Assembly: GCA_038496445.1 (NCBI GenBank)
Contig: JALMLS010000538.1
Coordinates: 1-64,000 of the forward strand
Source: Trichosphaerium sp. ATCC 40318
Taxonomy: Eukaryota; Discosea; Flabellinia; Trichosidae
Reading direction: 5' to 3'
DNA: 64,000 nucleotides
The position numbers and the translations under genes are program-made. Shown here piece by piece: positions 46,628 through 56,818 of this stretch. The notes beneath the pieces are model-generated. The model saw nothing but the letters and a program-made list of their open reading frames with translations, did not search any database and was not told where the DNA came from. How positions within the stretch are numbered: the stretch's first letter is position 1; every line of letters starts with the position of its first letter.

Positions 46628-47864
46628 TTATAGCCAATTTCCACTAAATCTTTCTTCCTCCCATACTCTACCTTTCTTATGGTACCCTCTTTGTTCCCAA
46701 AATCCTTTCTTTTCGTTCTTGCAAAACTCCAGTTTGGTAAGAAATTTAGAACCTTTCCAACCTAGCATTGGGGTAAGAAAGAGTGCGCTTTTTTTTAAAG
46801 TTCAACTTTCTTATAAATTTGTTGCAACTTTGCCGTACCATAAAGATGTGGTATTATTATTCTTATCGTCCCATGTTTTGCTGGAAGTGGTTTACCATCA
46901 TATTCAAAAGCTATAAAAGCGTCATCACGGTAGATGTCCTCTCTATCAACCTATTAACTTCGTCAGTAAAGCACTGGGTGTAAACGATAAAAAACTCTTT
47001 TCCAATTAAAGTTGCTTTGAAAATTCTGTAAATATATAGTCATTTGTGACACTCTAGTGTGTAGGACAAGCTTCCCACGAAAGGTTTAACAAACCTCCCT
47101 GAGTGTAGTAGACAAGTACGTAAAATTTTCATTTCAAAGTCCAAAAAAAAAGAAAAGATGATAAAAATACTTCATTCACGTGATAATTATCGCGTACATT
47201 TGTTGTATACCCATCAGCGCCATACTGTAGAATTGATTTCCAGTGCTTTTGTGGTTCTAAGGTATCAATAAAAGTCTTTAACGGGATGCCAGTAAACGTC
47301 ATGTCTAACTTTGACCAAGAAGTTACCTGAAGTTTCAGGTTAGTAAAAAGCGTATTTAGGCTCTTATGCGTACGCAATGAAAGTCGATTGTGTAGGTTTT
47401 AACGCCGAGTTGTTTTAATTGCTTTAAAGTGAACGTTGCTGGTTTACAGTATCCTGTAATCTCTAACTACATAACGTAAGTAATTGTGAGTGCTGTTTGA
47501 CGGAGTTTACCTTCCATGTCTCCAAATCAATTTTGGGGCGTTTTCCTATCTCCTGTGTACACGTTAGTGGTGTTTGAAGTCAACTTAGAAAATACGCACC
47601 ATAACAGTAAACCTTTTGCTCAATTTTTGTCCTGGTGGTATTCTATCTTTGGTAGCTGCTGATTTACCCTTTTTGAGGTACGCTTTCTTCGTAGCCTGTG
47701 TAATGTCAATATCATCCGGGTTTCGCTTTCATAGCGTTTAATAGTACCTCTTTCGCGCGAATTGCCCGCTGTAGACCTTCATTATCTTCTATTTCTATTG
47801 ATTGTGTTTCTTCGCTTTCGCTATTACTCTCAGTTACTTGTTCTTGCGTTGCTACTTGTCCCAT
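46628..47864 (-). CDS. Sulfite-oxidase-like molybdopterin oxidoreductase
   Basis: ATG at 47864 opens MGQVATQEQVTESNSESEET, an acidic N-terminus. A 52-nt GTAC...CAG intron leads to ATKKAYLKKGKSAATKDRIP. The domain then matches the SUOX/YuiH fold: IPPGQKLSKRFTVM, WKVEITGYCKPATFTLKQLK, TIDFHCVRK with the Moco-binding Cys, VTSWSKLDMTFTGIPLKTFI, GADGYTTNVRDNYH, DDAFIAFEYDGKPLPAKHG and IRIIIPHLYG. The end, WKGSKFLTKLEFCKNEKKGF then WEQRGYHKKG, resembles the C-terminal strand of YuiH-like enzymes. There is no heme-b5 and no dimerisation domain, unlike animal sulfite oxidase, so the natural substrate is open. The last intron is 75 nt. Confidence 0.85.
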
Positions 47865-48483
47865 TATGTTTATTGTAGTATGTTGTGTCCACGCCAAATG
47901 ACGATTGGCCAAAATTTCACTGAATTATACACGAAAAAAAGTACGTTGAAGTTCGTCACCTTACATTGAAATTCATCAAAATAATATAGTTTGCTTTACA
48001 CGCAAGATACGAAAAGACACTTAGGGACTGAATTCTACTGAGAGTCAATGAACACGTGAGATCTCACAAAGCGAAAAAAACAGTTTTTGTTTGTGCACTT
48101 TTCATATTTACTGGACAGTACCTCTGATATTGACAAGGCAGAACCTCGCCCATACCAAAATATCGTCCCCATTGATACAAGGGGCGTCTATTGACAGCCG
48201 AATTGGTACTGGTTAAGCTGTTTGTTAAATTTTAGATCAAAGAGAAGACGAAGAGTAAAGCTTGTTGTGGTTGCAATAAGGTCCAACGCGAACGTGGGCA
48301 GTAACAAGTCTCATCGTCGCGAAGCTAGAAGATTGCATTCAGTACCCATAATGGTAGAATGTGCTCCCATGTTGAAAAAAAGTAGAAATTAGAAGAAAAA
48401 AGCATACATTTTGTTTGGTAATTCTGTGAAAAACGTCATCAATATTAAAAAAAACGCACAGAAAACCAAAACACATTAAGGTC
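47865..48483. other. Divergent intergenic region
   Basis: A 619-bp spacer between head-to-head starts. It should contain both promoters. No RNA gene or ORF is supported. Confidence 0.5.
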
Positions 48484-50054
48484 ATGCAAGAGTTTGATTA
48501 CGTAAACGAAGATGGTAAAAAGCTATACGCTACATACCAAAGTCCAAAAGAAAAAGAGCCAATCGCCTTAATATTGTGGCTCCATGGCATGCACGGCCAT
48601 CACAGTACGTGAATACACCATTAACGTCTTGTTAATTTAAGAAATACGTCGTTTAAAGCTAAAACTGTTATTTTTAGCTTCAGAACCAGATCAAGCGTTT
48701 ATTAAGGCTATGGTAAAGTGTGGTATAGCTGTAGTTGGATATGATCAAAGAGGACACGGTAAATCAGTAACAGATAAACAAAGAGGTTATATTCAAAGCT
48801 GGAAACATTTTATTAACGATGCCGAGTACTTTGTAGAGAGCTACTTTGCAGGCACGTAAAAATCAATTAACGACTTCCACAAAAAAAATCTCGAAGTTGA
48901 GATTCTTGTTTTTCTACAACATGCGAGTCCTGTAGACCTTTTATTATGGATGCATTACAATGCCATTGTATTTTTTTGTACTCTGTGACGTTGTTATTAC
49001 AATGCAAGCGGTCTTGAGTGCTTCGAAAGACGCTAAAGTATGGTTCTAATAGTTTTTTAATTAGGTAACATACCAGAAGTACAGAGACTTGATGTTCCTT
49101 TTTATATTGCTGGAGCCTCTATGGGAGGATGCATAACGCTATTAACAGCTTTGAGAGTCCAAGAAGCTATTGCCAACGATTTAATAGACGATACAGGATT
49201 ATTCTGTGGTGCAATTATGCTCGCTCCAGCACTTTACAATGACCTTGAACCACCGTGGATTATTGTACAAGCTCTCAAGTACAAGACACTTTAAGCTTTT
49301 ATTTAATCTCCTTACTTATTGTTTTTATAAGAATGGTAGCTGCTCTTGGAGGTGGTAAACTTAAATGGGGACCTAAACCAGATCCTACGAAGTTTGAATC
49401 TCAAGAAAACTATGACGACTTTTGTAGCGATCCTTATACCTACTCTGATGCAATGCACCTCTCATTGGGAAAAAACGTCCTAGAAATGACAGATTATGCA
49501 AAGGTACGCTTCCTGATGAAGAAAACAAAACTTGTTGAGCACATGCTAATTTTGTTTTAGACTATCCTTGATAGAGTAACTTTTCCTTTCCTTATTGTGC
49601 ATCATAATGGAGATCCAATGATTCCAGTTCAAGGAAGTCATCTCATATTAAAACAGTGTAAATCAACAGATAAAACATTAAAAGTAGTTGACACTGATGC
49701 GTGTATAGATACACATCTAATCTTTGTACGAGTGAACTAGAAAAACCAAGTTTTTTTTAATCTAACATGCACATCTTAGAACAAGAAACCTGCTCTTAAA
49801 CACGTTACCAAGTGGGTAAAAAAAAGCGTCAAGGTACATTTCTTGCAAAATACCACTCTTTGGCATTTATCACGTGACTGACTGAATTTATTAGGCGCAC
49901 AACAAGGAAAACGATACATCTGCTACTCATTCTAAGAAAAAAGGAAAGAAAAATGCAAAGGTAATTGATCGTAATCACCTTCGCTTCATCAAATGACCTA
50001 ACTCTTTTTTAGACTCAAGATAGCGAAAATAATGCATCTGTTCCAGATTCTTGA
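48484..50054 (+). CDS. Monoglyceride-lipase-like serine hydrolase (Hydrolase_4)
   Basis: Starts MQEFDYVNEDGKKLYATYQS. The fold is evident from LILWLHGMHGHHS (oxyanion), VVGYDQRGHGKSVTDKQRGY, YIAGASMGGCITLLTALRVQ (nucleophile Ser in GASMGG) and AIMLAPALYND. The Asp is in FLIVHHNGDPMIPVQGS and a candidate His in DACIDTHLIF. The RGHGKS loop and order match monoacylglycerol lipases, which release fatty acid from 2-monoacylglycerol. The last three small exons add a Lys/Asn-rich tail (HVTKWVKKSVK, HSKKKGKKNAK, TQDSENNASVPDS) not seen in typical family members. Introns 50-180 nt, one containing ATCACGTGAC. Confidence 0.87.
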
Positions 50055-50173
50055 AAAAAAATAAAAAAAGCACGCAGAAGAGAACAAGAAAAGACATAGA
50101 AGAAAAACCAATGTAGATAAAAAAAAACCCAAGAATAATAAAAGGAGTGTTTTACTATTAATAACACGTTTAT

Positions 50174-51082
50174 TTATTGTAGAATGTGAAGATTCTCATA
50201 TTCTGGGTCATGTGGTCGTGTTGGGTAACAACTACAGTACAAGTCTCTTCTATAGTATCTGGTTTTTGGTGCATATACGATCTGACAGTTAGGAATAGAT
50301 CCAGAAGGTGGTAGAGGAGATGGTACATTGCAACAAATACAAAAGAACGTTGGCTTGGTACCGTTGTTTGCTGATGGTGCTGGGTACGGCGTTGGCGTAG
50401 TACCGTTGTTTGCTGATGGTGCTGGGTACGGCGTTGGGGTTGTGCCGTTTCCTGCTGGCGCTGGATATGGTGTTGGTGTGGTGCCGTTTGAAGATGATGG
50501 CGCAGTTCCGTTTGTAGCTGGAGGGAATGGCATTGGATTGGTACCGTTCGAAGTGCCGTTTGATGCTGATGGCGCAGTTCCGTTTGTAGCTGGAGGGAAT
50601 GGTGTTGGATTGGTACCATTCGAAGTGCCATTTGTCGCTGGTGCTGTGCCGTTTGTTGTTGTGTTTGCTAGCAAAACACCACGTTCTACTGGGGCTGCGG
50701 CCATAGTCGGCATTGCTTGAACTGGAGCAGTTGGTGCGGCAGTATGTCTTCCCTGAACTGAAGCAGTTGGTGCGGCAGTATGTCTTCCCTGAACTGAAGC
50801 AGTTGGTGCGGCAGTATGTCTTCCCTGAACTGAAGCAGTTGGTGAGGCAGTATATCTTCCTTGAACTGGGGCTTGAACTGAAGCAGTTGGTGCGGCAGTA
50901 TATCTTCCCTGAACTGGGGCTTGAACTGGAGTTTCGATGTTTCCTGCATAATCACCTCCTGCAATTGCATTGTCGTTTTGATCTAAAGACAAGCGGGCTA
51001 TACGTTTACGAAGAGGTTGAGTTGCTAGAGCCCCTAAGATACATAGAGCTAATACTATGACTAGTGATTGTTTTTGAAGCAT
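50174..51082 (-). CDS. Secreted mucin-like repeat protein
   Basis: Intronless frame of 302 residues. A signal peptide (MLQKQSLVIVLALCILGALA) and a basic QPLRKRIARL segment come first. Then about six copies of a 12-residue repeat, QGRYTAAPTASV/QGRHTAAPTASV, encoded by near-identical 36-bp units (about 50720-50930). A second repeat area of Asn-Gly-Thr sequons (ATNGTAPSASNGTSNGTNP, GNGTTPTPYPAP) is dense in N- and O-glycosylation sites. The C-terminus is a Cys-rich motif, FFCICCNVPSPLPPSGSIPN then YCSCYPTRPHDPEYENLHIL. It is probably a heavily glycosylated surface, matrix or cyst-wall protein. A truncated copy of its C-terminus lies near 24.3 kb. Confidence 0.8.
   Translation of the reverse strand: MLQKQSLVIVLALCILGALATQPLRKRIARLSLDQNDNAIAGGDYAGNIETPVQAPVQGRYTAAPTASVQAPVQGRYTASPTASVQGRHTAAPTASVQGRHTAAPTASVQGRHTAAPTAPVQAMPTMAAAPVERGVLLANTTTNGTAPATNGTSNGTNPTPFPPATNGTAPSASNGTSNGTNPMPFPPATNGTAPSSSNGTTPTPYPAPAGNGTTPTPYPAPSANNGTTPTPYPAPSANNGTKPTFFCICCNVPSPLPPSGSIPNCQIVYAPKTRYYRRDLYCSCYPTRPHDPEYENLHILQ
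50720..50930. repeat. 36-bp tandem repeats in the mucin-like gene
   Basis: Units like ACTGAAGCAGTTGGTGCGGC+AGTATGTCTTCCCTGA recur in near-perfect register about five times, some interrupted by a 15-bp GCTTGAACTGGGGCT-type insertion. They encode the QGRxTAAPTASV peptide repeat. The repeats make all frames open, which creates false overlapping ORFs on both strands. Confidence 0.85.
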
Positions 51083-52147
51083 TGTTGTTTATCGTGTTGA
51101 GCTTGTAAATAATGACATATTTTAACTAAACGTTTCCCAAAAAAACAAAAAACGAAGAAAATTGCATGGTGCAAATGGGATTTTCCGCTTTCGTTGCTTA
51201 GAATCGTTCAAATAACTATTATGGATGTATATAATACATATTAGCACTTATTCAATTGCATGGTGCAATTTTAAATCACATTTTTTCAAATTTTTGAATT
51301 TTGTGAGTTTTCTGTTTTCTGATATACTTGGGAACCTCATAATAAAGTTACACTCGCTTGGACGTACGCTTGCGTAGTGATTTGTCAAGACTTAAATAGA
51401 TTTAGAAGTTGTTTCTCCTTTTAGAGCAACAACATTTCTAGCGATTCCACAATTCTGATGTTCCTAACGTGTATCTCGTGGCGTGTGAAACATCTTGAAT
51501 AGACTTCGAGTGGCTTCGTGAACAAGTTTCGTGATAATAACATCCCAATAGACTATAGGCGTCGATAATGGTTTACATAGTCTACACGAAACATCACGGT
51601 GCCAATATGTGAACGATTATAGTAAAATACAAGAACCTAAAATTAGCGAATAAGGAAAGAGTAGGAGCGTGAAGCTTTCACAGAACAATAACGAATAAAC
51701 CATGAATATATAGGTGTAAGCCATCTAAGTGATCACGTGACGCATGTATATGACATAACGTTCTATCAAAACATCTCTTTTGATCAAGTTCGGGATTACC
51801 ACTCGTTTCTTTTTGTCCAGTTTTTGAATATTATTACCGTAGGTGCCCATGCTTCAAAAACAGTCTATAAACTGTGCTCTTAACGATTTTTTGCCCAAAA
51901 AAAAATGTTGTAGTAAATTCCTTCTCGTAACTTCTTTTATGATGTCTTTCAGATCTTTGTAATCAGCTCTTTTTGTGAGTGTTGGTGGTTTTCATTTCGG
52001 AATTGACCCAGATTATCGTTAAACAACAGTAATGTTCTACATCTCGCTAGCTATGTCAACTTTTGGATTTCTTTTTTTTTTCAACAATCAATACTTAACG
52101 TCAAGTTTTGTTGATTTTAGGTTCTCTCAATACCACTCATAAACGCC
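51083..52147. other. Intergenic region upstream of the mucin-like gene
   Basis: About 1 kb with no gene seen. Two copies of the partial palindrome TTGCATGGTGCAA lie at 51162-51174 and 51256-51268, the second extended to AATTGCATGGTGCAATT. They are the best regulatory-site candidates here. The remainder is AT-rich. Confidence 0.5.
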
Positions 52148-52296
52148 ATGGAGCATATCAAACTTTTTGTTATTGGAGATAGAGCAGTTGGTACGCGAAT
52201 AGTTGTTTAACATTAATATTCATTTATTTAGGCAAAACAAGCTTGCTTCTGGCAGGTTTGGTAAACAGAGGAATATATAATACTTACATTAGCTAA
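52148..52296 (+). pseudogene. Truncated Ras/Rho-type GTPase fragment
   Basis: Exon 1 (52148-52190) and exon 2 (52232-52296) join across a 41-nt GTACGCG...TTTAG intron. They read MEHIKLFVIGDRAVGKTSLL then LAGLVNRGIYNTYIS and a stop. This is the beta-1 strand and P-loop of a small GTPase, correctly spliced. No switch regions, G4 or G5 motif is found in the following few hundred bases. Either exon 2 normally splices on (a GTTTGG donor follows LLLA) to a lost 3' part, or this is a 35-residue relic. Confidence 0.55.
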
Positions 52297-52638
52297 AGAA
52301 AAATCAAATTGTGTTGTCATGTGAATCAAATAATACTACGAGTAGTAATATTTCAACTTTTTGCAACAAAGAGAGCAAGACATAAATATGCAAGAAAACT
52401 CGCACTGTTTTCGCAACTTCCGCCTCTGCCTTTAAAACTCCAAACCACAAATCCACACGGTTATTCTACGCACAACAAATCCGTATAGAGTTGGTAAGTT
52501 TTAAATAAAAATCGTCATGCCTCGATGAATATTCGTGACAACTCCTTCTACCGAGTTTGAGTTATCCATAAAAACCACAACAATGGTTCAAACAATACTG
52601 AAAACCAACAAGCACTACGTGTTGTTGAAGGTTTATTT
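52297..52638. other. Spacer
   Basis: Short AT-rich stretch between the GTPase relic and the next minus-strand ORF. No switch-region exons and no other gene seen. Confidence 0.5.
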
Positions 52639-52983
52639 TTAGACATTATTTATCTCAGTCCCTTTTGTTATAACAACTGGGCTAGTACCATGTACACCTT
52701 TAGCATCTGAGCTATTGGTAGTTTGACCAACTGTAACATCCTCTGTAACAACATAGCCGTCTGTTGTTTTTCTAAGCTTCAAAGAGAAACCAGGGAATGC
52801 GTAGTTTGTTTCTGATTCTTTTTTTCCTTTAACTTCTCTTTCGTCGTTATCGCAGGCACCAGAGTCGTTGTCGTAGTGTGTACGATAACAATACGTTATT
52901 GTTGCTGTATTATCACTTAGTAGTTCAATAGTTGTCTCCGATGAATAGCTACGCCATACGCTTCCCTGTGCTATTGTTGTCAT
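52639..52983 (-). CDS. Hypothetical protein, Ser/Thr-rich
   Basis: ORF starting MTTIAQGSVWRSYSSETTIE, 114 residues, ending TSPVVITKGTEINNV. The composition (TIELLSDNTATITYCYRTHY, KLRKTTDGYVVTEDVTVGQT) suggests beta-strands. The two Cys could be linked. The open frame continues upstream without a stop to 53190, where an ATG is followed directly by GTAAGC. A spliced upstream exon or a longer protein of up to 183 residues is possible. There is no signal peptide in the short version. Not recognised. Confidence 0.5.
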   Translation of the reverse strand: MTTIAQGSVWRSYSSETTIELLSDNTATITYCYRTHYDNDSGACDNDEREVKGKKESETNYAFPGFSLKLRKTTDGYVVTEDVTVGQTTNSSDAKGVHGTSPVVITKGTEINNV

Positions 52984-53190
52984 GCTGTTGTTTGTTTTGT
53001 TGTTGAGAATTATTAATAATAAACAAGCAACGGAATTTGGTGGGTCAAGGTCAAATACGTTCTGTGAACGATTTCCGGCGACTCGCCAAAGGAATTGAGG
53101 TAAAACGTTAAACGAACAGATTGATCTGTGTTTCAAAGTGCCTTGTTGTCGAACAGTTTCATTGCATGGATTATTTATTTCGCTTACCAT

Positions 53191-53847
53191 ATAGGTAGGC
53201 CAAAAGCATAGACTATCAACTTATCGTGCTACGGATTTAGTGTATAAACCCCGAAAGAATATGTCAAGTAAAAGATTCGCCTTTGCTTTTTATGATCCAA
53301 TTATTGTCTACCAAATAGGTGCGTGTTCATATACTACTCAATGACGGATTAGAAACTTCCAATGATCGAAGAATAATGGTGAAGAGACATACTAAACATC
53401 TCAATAAAACGATAATAGTGTCTAGCAATTTTGTAGAGTTTTGAAAACGGAAACATGTGCGACCTGGCACAAGCTAGTCACAGCGGTTCCTTCGGAGCCA
53501 GGCATACAGCCCCAAACAGAGTTTAGTATGAAGCTGAGAGATAACCAGTATGTACTAAAGCGCCCTTTAACGTTGTACACAGTGGGTTCAACGTTTCCAA
53601 CATTTCTAGCATTCAAAAAAAGTAGCCTACATTTTTCTTCAAAAAGAAAACAACAAATTGCACCAAGTGAACCCGTTCTCATCCACAACAAGTATACTCC
53701 ATTACAACTATACCTAATATATACACGAAAGACCCAGTCTATACACCAACAATACTTTGCTTTCAAAATAAAACATTGACTCTTTTTTTGTAATTACAAC
53801 TTTTTTTTTCTTAGAAGTTCGTTTTTCTTTTTCGTTCTTGGTTTCTT
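53191..53847. other. Gene-poor stretch
   Basis: Two long overlapping frames on opposite strands (53422-53766 minus and 53441-53779 plus) cover most of it. Neither begins with ATG plus a recognisable protein, so I call neither. The right end is the 3' flank of the MTMR14-like gene. Confidence 0.45.
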
Positions 53848-56563
53848 TCAAGACTTCTTAGAATCTTGACCCCATATCTGATCAATACCCCAGCTAGACC
53901 AAAAACTTGTATCAGTACTATTACTAGGCTTATTACTACCCATCTCAGGTACAATAACATCCTTATAAACCAAGCTGAAGAGCTTAATAATCCTTAAAAT
54001 CTTTTCTTCTCGAACATCGAAAACATCAGTCTTTTTTTGTTGTTTCTTGAATGAATGCCTCTTCTTTTTCCTGGTATCAAATCCATCCATAGCAAATACA
54101 TCTTGAAACTCTAATTGATCAAAAGAGTCTAAGCTTGCTTGCGAAGAACTACGTGACAAAGGCTCTTCAGTAGTAGCTTTTGAACCCATAGACATCTCAA
54201 CATTGCTCCAATGACTTGATAGTCCAGGGCTAGGAGTGAACATAGCAGGGCTTGATGATGCTGGTATTGTTGTCATGTTTGATGTACCAGGACTAGGAGA
54301 AAAACCAAGAGGACTACGACCCAAAGAACCATTCTTAGGTGATAGATCAAGAGTACTCATAAGCTGCCAACTACCGCATTGAATATCATCTTCCGCATCA
54401 TGTAATTCAACACGCTCTGTCTTTACAGGGCCACCAGAAGCGTGAACAATAATAGATCTCATAGGCATAGCAGCAGATGAAGAAGTAGTAGATGATGGCG
54501 ATGAGTCTTCATTCTTATATGTATTATTAAAATTCTTCTCTCTATTCTTCTTGTTCTCTTCATATTGTGTTTTTATATGATGAAGAGAAAATGTTTTTTC
54601 TTTAAGACTACAAAGCATATAAAATGTAAACATAAATATATCCTCTCCACGACGCTGTCTATCAGAGAAGTGATGACGGAAAAGCATCCAATCGTATCCT
54701 ATTGTAAGATAAAGCATCTCTTCAGCTGTAAGAGAAGCATGAACAAGACCATCAGCCCAAAGAAGAATACGAAGAAGAGAAATAAACATTGGCGTTCTAT
54801 CCCAACCAGAAATACAGTGTATGAGAATACCTCCCGTTTCATCATCACATAGAAGGTATAGCATCTAAGTACATCAATAAACACCAGTTGAGAGGTAACT
54901 CAAGTTCAATTTCGCGAAAAAGCGAGAAAAAAAACCTCGGAAAAACGGGAAAAAGAAATCGTTTTTGAGCGACTAGTAATGCGTACGCGGAGTAAGTAAT
55001 TCTGTGTTAGCGTTGTGATATCCCATTGCTTGTATTTTTGCCAGTTTATCATAGGCATAACACACATTTCTTCATCAACATTAAGAAGGCATTTCTTGGC
55101 TTTATTCCAATCAAAGACCATCGACTTTGCTAAAACAAGCGAAAAAACAGTAAGAAAACAGGTTACTGTAAAAAAAAATCACGTGAACAATTTGTTCTTG
55201 TGAAGAACAAAAGAAATAGAGTTGGAGTGTAGAACACTGAAAACCTTATTCGGAGCAAGAAGCGAAGTACGTACAAGTATTATCAGGGTTATTAATCTTG
55301 AAATTATTAAAAAATTCTACGCCTGGGTATGGCATACTGAGCAACCGAAATCGGTTATAGCGACCGTGACGATCATTCTTCTCACTTGAACATATAGTAA
55401 CACCATATTTCTTTCGGGTATTTTCAACCATAAAGTCACAAATATGACTACAAGTAAGTTAAAAAATTTTCTATTTCAAGAAAAATTAAAAATAGATTTT
55501 TTTTGGCAACGTACGTTACGCCCAAGCCTTGAATTAAATCAATATCAAATGATCTATGTTTATCAACTGTAGAACGGTAATTATTATGATCGAATTCAAG
55601 CTCTGAATCTAAGGGGACGTAAGTCAAAAACCAACAAAAAAAAACCCGAAACAAAAAAAAAAGAAAAGATCATTGCAAGTCCACAAAAAGAAACATACCA
55701 GAATCTAAGCTATCTGTGCTTGTTTTCACTTCAGATGACTGAAATAAAGAAACAGCAACTGCATCTTTTAACGAATTAACACCAGACTGTAATGTACACT
55801 CTAGCTTTTGAGATAACGTCGAAGAACGACAAATCAGGCGACCATTTACTACTAGAACTGGTAATGGAAATCTCGTTCTTACCTAAATAAAAAACAAATC
55901 AGAACAATGTATTAACACAAGCACAGTCAGAACTACAGCAAAACAACAAAATAAAAAAGAAAAAACCGTCAGGAACTGATAATTTTGGCAACAATGTTTT
56001 GTAATTATATTGCCGTCATATTATTGCCATTGCTTTATTTGTGCGTGTGAGGATACTTTTAGGAAAGAAATCCAAATACACAAATAAAGAAAGACCAGTC
56101 GTTAAAATATGCGTTTATAATTGGCTAATTTAAAAATCTAGTACTTTAGATAACATACCCTAGCAAAACGAGAGTCGTTTATGAGGTTTGTGTACGCTTG
56201 TTCATTTTTTAAGCGAAGACGCAGTTTATTGTCTGCAGTTGGGCTTGACTTGCTAGGAGATAGTGGTACAGCGATTTTCAGCGGGTATGTGCCACATAAC
56301 TCACCCTTGGCGTTGTCTATGTGCCAACCTTTTTTGTAATCACGAAGTATCAGCTGAGTGCATAAGTCGTTGATTTTAGCAACCTACGCAGTGGTTATTT
56401 ACTAGTATTCTAAATACGAAAAAAAAAATGTTGTGTGGCTTACTTCAGCGTCGTTTGGATCCCACTTCGTTGTGGATAGCTCATCGTAGTGTGCATAGTA
56501 TCGTACTAGGGAGTCAATGTTTTCTCTCCAATGTTCATCTATAGGAGGCTGTATTCTGCTCAT
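53848..56563 (-). CDS. Myotubularin-related phosphoinositide phosphatase, MTMR14 (Jumpy) type
   Basis: Starts MSRIQPPIDEHWRENIDSLV (ATG complementary to 56561-56563). The phosphatase signature is GILIHCISGWDRTPMFISLL, a C-x5-R loop followed by RILLWADGLVHASL. It continues LTIGYDWMLFRHHFSDRQRR and GEDIFMFTFYMLCSL. This exact order and the Trp-Asp inside the loop match MTMR14. That enzyme removes phosphate from PI3P/PI(3,5)P2 and restrains autophagy, without the PH-GRAM domain. Upstream exons contain LELDHNNYRSTVDKHRSFDI-like substrate-side sequence. The C-terminal 250 residues are Ser/Pro-rich and unstructured (LGFSPSPGTSNMTTIPASSS), with a basic patch TRKKKRHSFKKQQKK. Exon edges approximate. 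Confidence 0.88.
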
Positions 56564-56818
56564 TTGTGCATAGACAGTTATTTAACGACTTTTTTAAATG
56601 GATAGGATGATAGTGGGGAATTCCTGCGCTGTTAATCTTCCTCTGTATTAACTCGCGATAATATTATACAAGGTATAGCGATAGTCTACTGCAATGCTGT
56701 AGGAAAACTAAAAACCAAAAACAAAGTTACTAAAGTCGTTGACTTTTTTTTGTCCTTTTTTTGGTCGCAGTTGCGAGAATTTTCATTGCTGCGCTTTTAC
56801 TGTTAATTGTGAAGTGTG
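56564..56818. promoter_or_regulatory. Divergent spacer, MTMR14-like/SF3B2
   Basis: 255 bp between opposite start codons. It presumably carries both promoters. No motif stands out beyond T-rich tracts. Confidence 0.45.

Noticed and set aside
47690-47760. Apparent 22-nt intron in the sulfite-oxidase-like gene.
   Set aside because: The same donor with a later CAG acceptor gives an ordinary 52-nt intron in phase 0.
50170-51060. Several long overlapping ORFs on both strands (50170-50631, 50328-50720, 50686-50970, 50713-51060).
   Set aside because: They are by-products of the tandem repeats, which keep all frames open. Only the frame with a signal peptide and Cys-rich end (50174-51082, minus) behaves as a protein.
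53422-53779. Two mirror-image ORFs of 112-114 codons.
   Set aside because: They cover the same bases on opposite strands. Neither has an ATG near its start or a recognisable domain.
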